Source: Certhia americana
Taxonomy: Eukaryota; Chordata; Aves; Passeriformes; Certhiidae
Direction: 5' to 3'
Assembly (NCBI GenBank): GCA_018697195.1
Contig: CM031878.1
Location: 69,277,085-69,341,084, forward strand
Length of the DNA stretch: 64,000 nucleotides
The notes under the pieces are model-generated. The model was not told the DNA's origin. It was given only the letters and a program-made list of their open reading frames with translations, and made no database searches. Below, in pieces: positions 1 to 12,380 of the stretch. The stretch's first letter is position 1. Each line of letters starts with the position of its first letter. The position numbers were made by a program, and so were the translations under genes.

Positions 1-3000
1 ATACTGTTGAAGCTGCTTCCCATTCTCTTCTAAATGTCAGTCAGCCCAAGTCCCTGAAGCACGAAGTACATTTCACCTGAGTTGTGAGGAGGGTTTGTGA
101 GTAGAAGTAGATAGGTTGCTGTTCAGACTGGTGCTGGTGTAGTAGAAATGTGATAGAGATACTGACCTCAGTACCACTGGAGTGTTCAAAGAGTTCCACA
201 ACATATTTACAACAAGACTTGCTTCTTGTTTCCTCTCTGATGCCCTGTTAAAAGCTGATGGTGCTGTTTTCTTTCCTCACAGTTCTATCACCATCAAATA
301 ACAGAAGCCACATAGGCTTTTTAAGGAGATTTTGTGACAGAATAAATCACCGTGAAGGGAAGATTTTGAATACTGCAGGAGAGGAGGGGGGAAGTTGTGG
401 AGCTCTTTTTCCTGCTGTTGGAAGCCCAAAGATGGTATGGTATGCAAGGTATACTCTCCAGGTATGCAAGAGTGTCACAATAAAATAGGTTCCAGCACAC
501 TGATGTGTTCACAAGTTCACGTACATTTTGACATTACCAATCCTCAACTAACACAGTTCCACGAGGAACATCTGCTTGGGTTGCCTAATGCCAATATTGA
601 TTCTGGTCTCACAGAATGGGTAAATCTGGTATGCCATTTGGTTCTTTTTTCATCAATATGGTAGTTTACATATTTGCCTTCTTTCCCCTGTCCTCCACCA
701 TCCAGACCTGTGAAGCAGGCAGTGAATCACTTTTTTTTCTGTCCCTTTCTCTTGCTGAAGGTGTGTTTGTCCATCACACCTGCAATGTTGGTTCTCACTG
801 TAGGTTGAACACAGAAGAAAAATAAAAACAAAACCAACACCCCAAACATCTCTGCCAGGTTCAGGTGTTTGATGGGTGAGTGAGGGAGGGATCCTGAGGT
901 CCCTTAATTAAAAGAGTGTGTACTGTCAGGTTCACCAGAGGGAATTAGTAGGTCAATGACATGATCTATGTTCTCAGAGAGGGGGAGACAGGTGAAGGAG
1001 AGAGAGGATAAAGCATGGCTGGATCATCAGGCATGGGGTATCCAAGTAAAATGCTGTTTGTGAAGACACAGATGCCCAAATCTGCACAAAGGCAGCACGT
1101 GGCACTGCTGTTTGTGACTTACCCAACCAGCCCAAAACTCTCCTGACTCAGTGACGAATGCAGTCCCTGTGCTCTTGTTCATACAGCTGAGCTCACAGTC
1201 TGGCACAGGGAATGTCTGCTCTTGTGAAACAGTGTCCAGCTTCAAATGTCAGATGATGAGGTAATTCCTATTCACATTTGTTTATTTCACCTTTGAAGTG
1301 AGAAACAGGAGGAATACATCTATTCCTGTAGAATTTGTCACACATGTAAGCAACAAAAGTTTACCAGCCCCGTCTTTCTCAATGGAAAGTTGAGAGTGGA
1401 GTTTTTTGGGGGGGGTTTTCAACATTTTGCAATAATCTCAAAAGGAAAGAGACTTTATGCCATTAAAATCTCATGGCAATAAATTGCTTAGTATGAACCT
1501 GGCATACCTTTTGGTGAGTACTTTGTATGCACGCTCGTCATAAAATCTCTGCTGCATTGTTCAAGGAGTACAAGGATGTTTCACTGTAAAAATCCCAGAA
1601 CCTCTGGCTTTCCCCTGAGGTAAAAAAATCTAACAAAACAACAAAGAAAAAGAGATGAAAAAAAAAAAAACAAAAAACAGTGAAGAAGGCTTTTATGTAA
1701 GCACAGGTTGCTTGCAAAGGTAAATGGATATTATTTTCTACACCTAACAGCACCATTAGTAGAATGGTTTTGGAAAAAACCCTCTGAGTGTTCCCGCTTT
1801 CCAGCTACCCAGAAAGCTTTTAGACAATTTTGTATGGCCCAGAGATTGTATTTTGTGAAATAACAAGTACTAGATAGCAGCCTGACACGACCTTAACAAT
1901 GCTTAAAAAAAAAAAAATAAAAAATCAATTTCCTTAAAAGGAAAAAAAAAAAAAAACCCAACCTCCAGGAGATGTGTAAAGAAGTGAAGTGTTTGTTCCC
2001 AAGGTGAGAAACCAAAAATATCCCCAGGCATGAAGAGATGACACAAGGAAAAAGATGTGCACAGGTAAAATAGCTGTAAAATAAATGTGAAATAGCCTCC
2101 TTCCCCAGTCATCATTGATGACTTAACAGGCAACCTCAGAATCAAAAATTTAATGGGCTATTGATTGTGAGTGAAGAAATACCTTTGCAGGACTGCCACA
2201 GATTCCTCCTCTCTGGAGGTCAGACAAAGGGTGAACCTCTAAAACCACAGCTGATGTACAAGGGCACATGTTCATACACTATTAGTAAAACCCTCTGAAG
2301 CAGGTGGAAAGAAAATTGCAATTGTTTTGTGCTACAAAGGCAGTGACCTCAGAGATGAAATACAGCCTTCCTTTGCCAGGGGAAGATAAAGAATCTCCCA
2401 GCTACAGCATGGAATAAATGAGTTTAGAGGAACTTGGATATCCACCAAGGCAGTGAGCAGTGACTGTGGGAAGTAAACTGGGTTTTCATGTCTTTTAAAT
2501 TAACCATCTTAACCACAATCCTCATTTTCCAACCAAAAAGAAGGTAAAGTCCACAGAACATGGAGCCAAATAACAGCAGAAGCACAAGTGGAAAGTAATG
2601 CTGATTAAATTTTAGAGACTCATACATGCATTTTAAGCTTTGGACTAAATTTTAAGTATTTATATATTTACCACTACCCCCCACACAAAAGCTCAGGTCA
2701 TCATCATGAATGATAGATGTCTCCCATGTTTCTGACTGTTAAAATTGCAGGAGTTTTACAGAGCCATTAAAAGTGATCAAGTTGATAGAGAGAAAACTGT
2801 CTTAAATCTGGCAGGTGCTGGCAAACCAAGTAAACACCTTCCTGTTGTAATCTTGACTGCAGCTCAGCCTCCTAGTGTTATTCTGCAGAAATACTAAGTT
2901 TTCAGTGTCTGCAGATACCATTCCTATTTAATTCAAGATTTGTATAGACACTGCCTGTGCCGGGAGAGCCACAGAATCAGAGCTAACAACTGTGACAGAG

Positions 3001-4678
3001 CACAAGGCTGAGGAGAGACCTTTTTTTGAACGATTGTAAGACTCCCCAAATATCCTGACTTTTGTTTGTATAAAGTAGCCACATTTAAGCCCCTCAGATA
3101 CTACAGAAATCAATAAAATAATTAAATTAAGTTCTTCTATGGCCTCTGAGGATTGTCTGATGGAGATTTGCCTTTTTGCTCAGTTTTTTTCTGCCTTTTT
3201 TTCCACGGGAACATCACAGCCATCATTCCATCAAGAAGGACATGAAACTATTCAGGCAATCCACCCAGGGCTGCAGTGCCAGCACAACTTTTGTATCTTG
3301 GAGGGGTGGATTGATGACACAGTTTTGGAATTTTAGGAGGATCATTCATGGCTCTCATGAATGTCAAAAAGGTGGATCTTTCCCTTAAATTCTAGACAAT
3401 GCTTTTTTTTCTCATGAACAGCTATGATTTGTCCACAGACTTCATATTAAAAAATTTTTAAAAATGTCAAAGTACATTTTTGTCAATGTTGTTATAAATC
3501 TGTAATTTTTATGCTAGGCAAGCTAATGAAATAGGGCAAATTCCTTTAAAATCCAAAAATCAGGCTCTTAATCAGTGTGAGGCACATGTGAATTACTTTA
3601 TTTCTCTAATACAATTCTCAAGACCTGTGAACTGCTCCTTACAGACACAGCTGGAAGGAAATTATCTTCAGGGATATCTTTATCTCCCTGCAATAATCCA
3701 AATGATCATTGGAACAATCACTGATACAAGCAAGATTACTCCCAAGCAATGCCATGAGCATAAATCAGGGCAGTTGACACAGTTGCAATCTGATTTAAAT
3801 CTATACAGCAAAGCCAGGAACACAGAGCCATAATATGCTCTTTAGCAGAAGACACAAGCAAGATACACAAAATTTTATGGCTCTCTTCCATTTTATTGAG
3901 ATTTCCTTGTGCTCTGTGCATTGGGGTTTTCAAATTTACTTGGTTTCTTTTTTTTTTTTTCTTACTTAGATTCCCCATGTTTTAACAAAAGCCATTTTTT
4001 GTAGACCAAATCAGAGGAGTAAATGTGATAAAATATTAGCATATAATCAAAGCAGAACTCTCAATTAAATTTTGCAAAACTGGCTAATTATGGTACCTTT
4101 GTAATTTTCCTCTTTTTTTTTTTTTAATGTAGTTGTCTCCTCTTTTACTCTTGTTTCATATAACTGATTTTCAGACACTATTTAGCTGATAAAAATATGT
4201 ACAAAGACTAATTGAAGCACTTGAAATAAAGCTTATATTCAAAAAACTTTAAACAGGGGGCAGAAATTTACCCACAGCTATGTTTGAATTAGACCTCAAA
4301 TCCCAGGTATTCATCACCATAGAAAATTATGCACAATGGCCAGAAAACAACACAGGCTTTTTTGGCTTCTTACCAGGAATAACTCCAATAGGAAAAATAA
4401 TTGAATACATGCATATGTCAGCAATGTCAGTGGAACCAACCTATGTGAAAAGTAGAAAAAGATTTGTCTATGCTTTTTAACAAGAATTTGCTAGAGAGTA
4501 GTGTAAGTTAACCAGTGAAAATAATAGAAAGCAATTTTACTCCTGGTTCTGTTGGATGTATCTTAGCCCAGTGCATTTTTTTCCCCACTGCTGGTAATTC
4601 ATTCCTCATTTTACCTCAGTTGGCCACCTGATATCTAGCATCCTAATTGTTCACTGAAATTGATTGTGTTAGATTTCA

Positions 4679-4720
4679 GATAAATAAATAAATAAATAAA
4701 TATGTATATATATATATATA
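4679..4720. repeat. (TAAA)n then (TA)n microsatellite
   Basis: About six TAAA units run directly into a TATG/TA dinucleotide run. Confidence 0.9.
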
Positions 4721-4863
4721 TCTTTGTCACATAGATTTTCTGATTTTTTCTTTTTGTTTTTTATAGTCCAGATATCTTTGAAGGGATGGAGTCCCCTGTC
4801 AGTTAAAAGAGGATAAAATAGTATGCTGGTCTGCATATTATTGTGCATTCACTCCCACTAAGG

Positions 4864-4900
4864 CAGGGAGAAAAGGGGAAGGAGAAGGGGAAGGGGAAGG
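4864..4900 (+). repeat. Purine-only GGGGAA-type repeat
   Basis: Repeated GGGGAAGG/GGAGAA units form a polypurine stretch of about 37 bases. Confidence 0.8.
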
Positions 4901-5293
4901 CAGAGCCATTTGTCAAGCTTGAATCAATTTGATTCTGTATGGACTGTGTTAAAACAAAAAGAACTTCCTCCTCAAGACAAGAGGCAGCATGAGCACAAAA
5001 AGAAGACTGCTCAAGGGCATCAGACTATCAGCTCTCTGAGACATGGAGCTTTCAGCACTTTCCAGGGAGACAGCATTTTGGGAACTGGACAGATATTTCT
5101 ATCCCCCAGTAAGGAAAAAAAACCCAAAACATCTCTTTCAATCCAGGCAAATAAACATTGGATGACATTTTAAAATAGTGTTACTGACATTGCTGGGAAT
5201 TTCAGAAAAGGTGATAACTAGACCTCTTCCACAGGGAAGAAATGTGAAATCCCCTTCTTCCCCTTTCTTCTGAGGAAATCTCATCCCACACAT

Positions 5294-5378
5294 TAAAAAA
5301 ACACAAACAAACAAACAAACAAGAAAAACAAAACAAAAAAAACACCAAAAGCCCCCCAAAAAACCCCAAACCAAAGAA

Positions 5379-5416
<38 letters not shown>

Positions 5417-5494
5417 CCGAAACCAAAAAACACCTCACCAAGAAAACCCACAAAGAAACAAACAAAAAAACCCCTAAACCAAAACAACCAACAA
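5294..5494. repeat. A/C-only tract with a 36-A core
   Basis: Almost 200 bases are nearly free of G and T. CAAACAAACAAAC and CCCCCCAAAAAACCCC blocks flank a 36-base A run at 5380-5415, followed by more ACC/AAAC sequence. Long open frames on the complement encode F/V/C strings and are artefacts. Confidence 0.9.
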
Positions 5495-7474
5495 CTGGTG
5501 AAATCAGATGACTATAACCTGAAAAAGTAATAATACAACTTTTGGTCTCTCTTACTATATGGACTTATATAAGCAGATCAATCTCATGACGTAATAGGAA
5601 GTGAAGACAATAGCAAACTTACTTTTCCTGGTATCAAAAGCTTAAGAGCTTTAAATATCAGGCAGTTTGTTCAAAAAGATATATTCCATCTACTGTAGGC
5701 TTGGGGCTTTTTTTCCCAAAACTGCAGGGATTTGTCCCTATGAACAATATTATGGGTGTTTCCAAAAGACAGTCCATGTGCTGCAAAGAATGTTATGTCA
5801 GTTTTATACAGAGTTGATTTTTAACATTACTATGTATGGGTTAATCAGCCCAAGAAAGTAGAGTCTGTTTATTTGCAGCTCCATGTCTCTGCTTGCATCA
5901 GAGTCCAAATATTTTTTTTTTTAACCCTCATTAAGGTTTTCCCCTTTCACTGAAAACTGTGAAAATCTTTCTTTTGGTATGCAGGTAGCACTGCGGTAAT
6001 GAATCCATGAGGCTGTGAGGCAGCCGGGACCAGAGAGATGCACAGGGCTTGAATTTTGAGACTATTCTTGTTTATGCAGGTAAAGGGAGAATTATATCTT
6101 TAATAATCTCCCTTGTTTTACAGAATAGACTGCTTATAGCTGAGAAAAAATTTATGAATGAAGTAAGTTTATATATGAGAGTATCTGTGTTAAGTGTCCC
6201 CAGATTTCTTTTTCTTTGTTTTTCTTTGGAAATGGTTATTAAACTTAAATGGTTTGTTTGTCAGGATGTTAGTAATATTCATTGTATCTTATTATTCATT
6301 ATTTTCTGTTGGTTAGGTGGTTTTTTTGGATGTTATATTTGAGCAAGGTGGACTTTTACTTGATGTAGAGACCTGTATTTCCTAGATCAACTTTCTTAAC
6401 AGACTTTATGAAAGAAAATTTTACCTTGCCTAGAGGTCAGAAATTTCAGAAAATATTGGCTCCCCCTCACGCAATTACTATTATTGACTTGTCACTTTTA
6501 AATCATTTAAGTGACTTGTGCTTAAAGACGAGCATGCTCTGAACACTTTATTGGTCCCTAAGGACTTAGATGTACTCTTCTTTAGTGTTCACAAAATAAA
6601 AATTTTTTTAAAAATTATAATTTAGTGTGAAATTCCTTCAGTGACCATGAGGGTCCACAATGTTCGCAGATGCCATAAGCCAGTCTTAGTGACCATGAAC
6701 ACCTTGCCATTATTTGGCATTTCACTGTGAGGGGGTTTAGGCATCAAAAATGGAATGGCAACATGCTCCAGAAGTTCTCTGCTGAATGCATTTTGTTCCT
6801 GCCAAATTCTATCAAGGCTGTGCTTTTTGAAAAGTCACCCACTGATCCAATTTCACATTGTTGGGATGGATTCCAGGGGTCTGAGCTGGTCCAGAGAACA
6901 GCGCTTCCTTCTCTATGCTCTAGTGCCCATTCCCTCTCCATCCCTTAAAGAGCACAAGAAGAAAAAAAAAAAATCCCTGGAATTGTTAACATATGAAAGA
7001 TAATAACTCTGAGCCAAATCCTCAATCTATTTCTTCCTTTGTTAATTATAAAGCAGCAGAATAGCTGGCACAAATATCTTGGCTAAGCTGTGAGTCCTGT
7101 GATAGATGATGTGCTCACACTAGCCAATGCACTCATGTTTCCTTCCTGCTATATTATGCTTTTTTAGCTATAATCATGTTTTTTAATAAAGCTTATTTTT
7201 AACATTAGATATATTTTTGTGATGAAAAATGAGCAGAAATAATTAGCACTGTATCCCAGGAGAGTAAATTCTATCACTTTTTTTTTCTTTTTTTTACAAC
7301 TGCAACATCATTATGAAGTATAATCTGTTCAAAAATATTTGAGGATGGTCTGGGTGGCTGCTGCAATCAACAAAAGTCAACATCGTGGAAGGAAATAATT
7401 TGTTTTTTTGAAAGAATGAAAAATTTAGCTTTTCCAGGCTTGGGTCCTTCTGGGTTATAATTTGTATTTCCTTG

Positions 7475-7477
<3 letters not shown>

Positions 7478-7525
<48 letters not shown>
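7478..7525. repeat. 48-base T tract
   Basis: An uninterrupted T run followed by ggttggttgattagttttg, a G/T-only shoulder. Confidence 0.95.
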
Positions 7526-7526
<1 letters not shown>

Positions 7527-7722
7527 GTTGGTTGATTAGTTTTGTTTTGTTTTTTCCCCAACAGCCATCATTGACCAGTACAAGAGCTGCATGCTAAATC
7601 ACAACACTTAGAGTGGGCTTTCATGTTCTGTAGCTGGAATCAGCCACAGGCATGGTTTTAGGGCATGACAATTTATGACTATTTCTGAAATAGTGGAATG
7701 CTATGAAAATAAACAAATCCTT

Positions 7723-7745
7723 AAAAAAAAAAAAAAAAAAAAAAA
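7723..7745 (+). repeat. 23-base A tract preceded by AATAAA
   Basis: AATAAA at 7708-7713 lies 9 bases before the A run, the arrangement of a retroposed polyadenylated 3' end. No gene similarity is recognisable upstream. Confidence 0.8.
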
Positions 7746-8931
7746 GCCCAGGAGCTGAATTTTACCATTGTGAGAAATAACAATTGAGACTCGACTTTGT
7801 TTTGTGCAAGAATGAGTTTTCCAGAGCTTTCTAAGCTGAGCTGTAGTTGATGGGATATTGGCAGCCTGCTTTGAACATCAGAAGAAGGAACAAACCTTGC
7901 TCTTCTTGCCCCTTTTCTGTACTGTGGTTGGGATTTAGAGTCTGAGTCAATCATTGTTTTATTTGGAAGTGAGGGAACTGGGAATGAGTGTAAGATCTTA
8001 GATTGCTTTGAAAATTCACTAAAATCCTCTTTTTGAAAAATATTTTGATTCAGTGTGAAGATTTGACAGACTGCTCTTCAGAGTAACTCACACTCAACTC
8101 ACACCTTTCTATTTTGTGCACTATTAGGAAACAAACCCTGACCTCTCTTCCTTTAACACAGCTGAGCTTTTCTTTCTGGGAAGAGAATTTTGATGTCTCC
8201 TGCCTTCCTATGCTGCACAGTCCCAACCTGCTGATCTGGGTTCCACCACTGCCCAGTGTTAGACCCTGAATATCGTGAATTTTCTGAGTGAAAAAGAGCA
8301 TTTTATGCTGGGGGCTGGCCTTCAGGGTGTGAAGTAAACACCAGAGCACACTGGGCTCTCATGTGAGCTTTAAGCAGTGCCTCTAGACTGCAGAGTAGCC
8401 AAAATTCACCCTTGTGGCTTGAGGAATGCAAACAGTTGAAAAATGATGTTTCACTCCGTATTAATTCTCTTTATTTCTCTCAGGAGCCAGAGCATCACCT
8501 GCTGTGTCTCAGAGCTGACTGCCTCCATATATCCCAAAAGCAACAGGAGTGCACGGGTGATCCAAGACCAATAAATTCTTGCCACACTTATTTCTGACAC
8601 ATATATTGTCTCTTTTTAACCCATATTTCTACTCATGACACAAACCCTACATAAAATGAAAAAAAAAAAAAAAACCTAAATGAAAAGAGAAAACATCAGG
8701 AAAAGCAGTGTGGAGCCAGAGCAGCCACTACAAGGCACTGTGAATGTTGCCTCAGGTGGCAAAGCAAGTGGATAAAAACTCCTGTTCTTCCTGTAGTCTG
8801 CAAGAAGTCCTTCACCCCACGTATTTCATTTCATATTTTCACCTGTTTTTCTGGCAAAAAAAATTTCATTCTCTTAGAGACAAGCTGAAAAACTATCTGT
8901 AGGTGAAGTTTTTCCCTCCCCTCTGACCCCC

Positions 8932-9293
8932 TGTTGGGATACTAGCTCAGTCTCTGGGGGACCTTGGGGTGAGGGAGACTTCAGGATAGGGAAAAGAGGT
9001 TCAAAAGAGGCTCCTTAGCTCAGATTATTCCAAAGCTTTATTCTTGAAGGGGTCCCGGAGGCCAAAGAGACCGAACAAGGAAGAGCATGGGTTTATCTAG
9101 GTTCTGTGTCCAAGACCGATAAGCTGGCACTGAGCCAATTGGCCAGAGATAGGGAGGAGGGTAGGGTCAAACTACATGGTTTATAGGCATTAGGGGGTTT
9201 TCTTGGGGTGAACCATCTCTCAGAGGGATACAACATGTAGGTGGGCCAGGCTCTATCTACCCAAATGTAAACCCAAAAGTTTAGGATCCCACT
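8932..9293 (-). mobile_element. Solo LTR of an endogenous retrovirus, minus strand
   Basis: Read on the minus strand, this block has a TATA-like CTATAAA (complement of 9180-9186) and, about 140 bases on, AATAAA (complement of 9037-9042) followed by GCTTTGGAATAATCTGAGC. It ends ...TATCCCAACA at 8932, a typical CA end. It is richer in G+C than its surroundings. The order promoter, poly(A) signal, terminal CA is that of a U3-R-U5 LTR. The right edge is approximate and no target-site duplication was identified. No internal gag, pol or env sequence flanks it, so it is probably a recombined solo LTR. Confidence 0.5.
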
Positions 9294-9369
9294 AAGATAT
9301 GCAGTGATTTCTCATCTCCACCAGGCTCTGGAGCTGGCCTTAATTTCCATATCTATGTCTTCCAAACAG

Positions 9370-9411
9370 CTGAAAGAAAACTCTGAGTCTCTAGAAGAGC
9401 TCATACCTGAG
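9370..9411 (+). CDS. Weak candidate 42-nt coding exon
   Basis: The sequence tatctatgtcttccaaacAG precedes 14 codons, L-K-E-N-S-E-S-L-E-E-L-I-P-E, followed by GAG|GTGAAA. Entry and exit are both phase 0, compatible with the phase-0 entry of the exon at 14393. The peptide is acidic and helical-looking. It starts less than 100 bases from the edge of an LTR, and the donor is only fair. Listed as a lead, not a firm exon. Confidence 0.18.
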
Positions 9412-10428
9412 GTGAAAAAAAAAAAAAAAAGAATGGAGGCAAATCTTGGAAGTTTTTGTCAGTGCTTAATGGTTAACAGGTTTAGGTGAAAGAGGAAAGC
9501 ATTTCATGTTTAAAAAAAAACAAATCTAAAGCAAAATAACAACAAAAAACCCCCAAAACCAACTCAACAAAAACCAATGTGCTACTGGAGAGCAGCTGTT
9601 TATTATTATTATTAAAGCAGTATATTCTGGCTTCATTTTGCAGTGCAAACACAAAGGAAAGGATGCACACTGGGAAGATGGTTGAGGTCCCTCTGGTGAG
9701 GAAGAAAAAACCACGGAAAATATTCTTTCTTCAGTGCTTTCAGTGAAAAAACTTTATTTTATGAAGCAGTGGTAAGTGTTCAGCATGTCCTGAGGACATT
9801 TAGTGTGTACATGTGAAGCACACATCCAGGCAGGGTGGTTTGCACCAGGTTAGCTGGCTGGAAAAACACACATAAAAATGCTGCCCTCTTGGCTGCCACC
9901 AAGGCTAGTTACATTCCTAGAATACACACCTCTGAATAGGAATAGAAGACAGAAAAAAAAAATACCCCAAATCTCAAAGGAATAATCTCCCAGTTTTGTA
10001 ACAGAGCACTGGATTCAGGCTGAAATCTACAGCTGCAGCCACTCCCAATTCCATCCCTCCTTTTGAAAGAGTTACAGCAATAATGATAACAAAAGCCTTT
10101 CCAGGGCTGGGAAGCAGAGTACAAATCTCACCTTGGCCTTTGTGGCCCTGAGGCTCTGTTCTTGTGGCCGTGCTTGGAAGATGGGATGTAACAGCTGTCT
10201 GAAACACCCAGAGCTGAGAGTGCAGATGGAGTAGTGCAGCACGAAAATAAGAGCAAGAACCTTCACTCCTGCTGTTGAGGGGTCAGTGTCTGAAAGGAGA
10301 ACATAGGAAGAGCTCCAGAAGTAAAAAAGGAACTGAAGCACTGAAATTCTCCAGCAAAAAACCATTTAAAGTTTTGTATATTGGAGTTTTCTCTTTGATG
10401 GTTGCTCATAGATTTTGAAGAAAAACAG

Positions 10429-10808
10429 TGGGCCCTTAAGTCATGAGGAAGAAAGTAGGGTTGAAGACAAAGCCAAGATGAAATATAGTAGTAGAGAGTT
10501 TTATTAAGTGTTTTAAGAGCATGGGAATTCCAGGGTGGCTGGGGTTTTGGTTGACCAAACTTAAATTTTCAGCAGAAGTCTGCCGCAAATGCTGACAGTC
10601 AAGAGTGATGCCAGAGGAAAATAAGTATCTGGTGTGATGGCAAAAATGAGAAAAAAGAGTCAGTTGTGAGTCACCCTTTTATGGACACAGAATCAAGCAC
10701 TGAGCATTTTCAGCCCTTTTGCTCAGGTCTGCACAGACCATCCTGATCAGCCCAATGAAACACCATTATGTCATAACAAAGTGGATAGAAGATCATAGTG
10801 TCCCCCCA
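10429..10808 (-). mobile_element. Solo LTR-like element, minus strand
   Basis: On the minus strand CATAAAAGGG (complement near 10676-10683) is a TATA box, and AATAAAACTCTC (signal complement 10500-10505) is the poly(A) signal about 175 bases downstream. The element ends ...TTAAGGGCCCA at 10429. The layout fits an LTR of about 380 bases. The right edge at ...GGGGGGACACTATG is an estimate. The sequence does not resemble the LTRs on either side of it, so it is a separate insertion. Confidence 0.45.
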
Positions 10809-11686
10809 GATCTTCATTTATTCCTGTGGTGATGATTCATCTTAATGATGAATGATAACAAGTGTAGAATTCACCCACACAGCGTTGCATTTAGAGAATA
10901 CTGTAAGGGGATCCATGAAATCTAGCATGAAAAATGTAAATTAATTAATTCAGGTTCTTCTTGGGTTGCAATGAAAGAAATTAATTCCTTCAAAACAAGT
11001 GCACCTCTTGTTAAAGGTCAAATCCCATTAGGAAAAAATAAGGATGAGCTCTCCACAGGCAGAAATTATTCTACCGAGACACCACAGATCTTTGGAGTAC
11101 AGGCTAGATAGGACACCCACAAAATACTCAGGAAGTGATACCGCAGATATGATCCAAAAAAGAGTGACTTTTGGTTTCCTTTTTGCTGTCTCCTCCATTC
11201 TATGCATGAAGAACCAGCGCACAGCCCACAGAACTTCTATCACCTCTGTTTTTGAATTGCAACAATGATAGAAAGTGTTTACTTCAGTTTTTAGGCTTCT
11301 CTTATAGTGTGGTGGTTCTTTAAATGGAAACTGTAATACACAGAGAAGTTCTGTTCTCTCCATGGAAGTCAAGCTTATAAATATGACATTTAAAGATGTC
11401 AAGAGTCTGAAAATTAAAAACTTTGAAAAAAAAGCACCTCTAATAGAATGAAAATCTGCCTGGCTGAAATACTGTGTGGTGCCTCTTCATGAAACCTTTC
11501 CTGGTGTTTTTAAAGGGCTTTGTTAGGACAAGTCTATGCAAGTCTCTTGCCTTGAAGAAACTGGAACTGTGCTACCTAAACACATCCACATACATCCAGC
11601 TGTACAGGAAGGCCTGATGAAACAGCTCTGGGTCAATACATTTGATCCACTTATTGATAATAGAAGTTAAGGGTGAGGGTAAGGCC

Positions 11687-12380
11687 TGACGCGGCTCACC
11701 AGAGTCCAGTCTAGCTCGTTGTCACTCTGGTGCCATGCCTGGAATGGGGAACTGCCACGGCAGGGGTGGGTGCCAATGGCAGAACCTGAAGAGCTCGGTG
11801 CTCTATGGTGACAGAGATGCCAAACTGCGACAGGGTCCGGGTAGAGGAGTAAGGAGGGGCCACTCCTGGGTGAGTTCCAACAGGTTTATTGGGAGCAACG
11901 CAGTTGAAGGGGACACCACGAGGAGTGACCCCAAGCACTGCTGTGCTTGGGGTTAAATACAGGGCATAACAGAGGGGTGGATACAATTGATCAACCAATA
12001 AGGGGATTTCAGGGGAGGAGTGAAGGGATCACACCAGGGTTCCTGGGCCAACTGGGTAAAGGGGGAGGAGAAAGGGGGGTCACATGCCCGAGTGGGGCAT
12101 CGAGTGGAGGGTGACACCCTGGAACGCCCAGGGGGTGGTACACATATGGGATTGGATGAGGAAAGGTCTGACAGGGAAGGTGTTAGAACAAGAGGAGGGG
12201 AAATTCCATATAGGGAAAGGACAGGGGAGGATACAATGTAGAGACAAACCAACTCGGGGAAAAACAGGGGTACATCAAACGAACCATTTAACAACACAAA
12301 TTAAACATTAAACATGTTCATAAACACCTTAACACAAAAATGCAAGGAGAATTAAGAAAAAGGTGGATTGTGTCACATGC
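11687..12380 (-). mobile_element. GC-rich endogenous retroviral LTR, minus strand
   Basis: This GC-rich island in AT-rich DNA reads on the minus strand as an LTR. A U3 with G/C runs is followed by TATTTAA (complement of 11953-11959), a perfect hairpin at the expected transcript start, the signal CAATAAACCTGTTGG (AATAAA complement of 11885-11890), and a U5 ending ...GAGCCGCGTCA at 11687. The AATAAACCTGTTGGAAC block is typical of avian retroviral R-U5 junctions. The right (U3) edge is uncertain and may lie anywhere from 12290 to 12400. Open frames of 75-114 codons inside it are by-products of GC content, not genes. Confidence 0.6.
11928..11953 (-). repeat. Perfect 11-bp inverted repeat at the LTR transcript start
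   Basis: ACCCCAAGCAC, a 4-base loop TGCT, then GTGCTTGGGGT. The hairpin starts at the TATA-like box of the LTR and covers the zone where the R region should begin, so an LTR-initiated RNA would carry it at or near its 5' end. Confidence 0.7.

Larger units (their letters stand above)
1..8931. other. Noncoding span
   Basis: No gene supported. All frames are short and lack matched splice sites and protein-like composition. It contains A/T tracts near 1659, 1904, 1940, 3949 and 4112, the simple repeats listed separately, and one strong isolated acceptor at 281-282. The rest is unremarkable AT-rich sequence. Confidence 0.6.

Noticed and set aside
283..462. Frame after a strong acceptor (gtgctgttttctttcctcacAG)
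   Set aside because: The acceptor is good but the peptide composition is poor, several donor choices exist, and no phase partner was found.
5138..5487. Several minus-strand frames rich in F, V and C
   Set aside because: Translation of the A/C tract complement; low complexity.
11711..12311. Overlapping frames of 73-114 codons on both strands
   Set aside because: They lie in the GC-rich minus-strand LTR. Open frames on both strands reflect low stop density, not genes.
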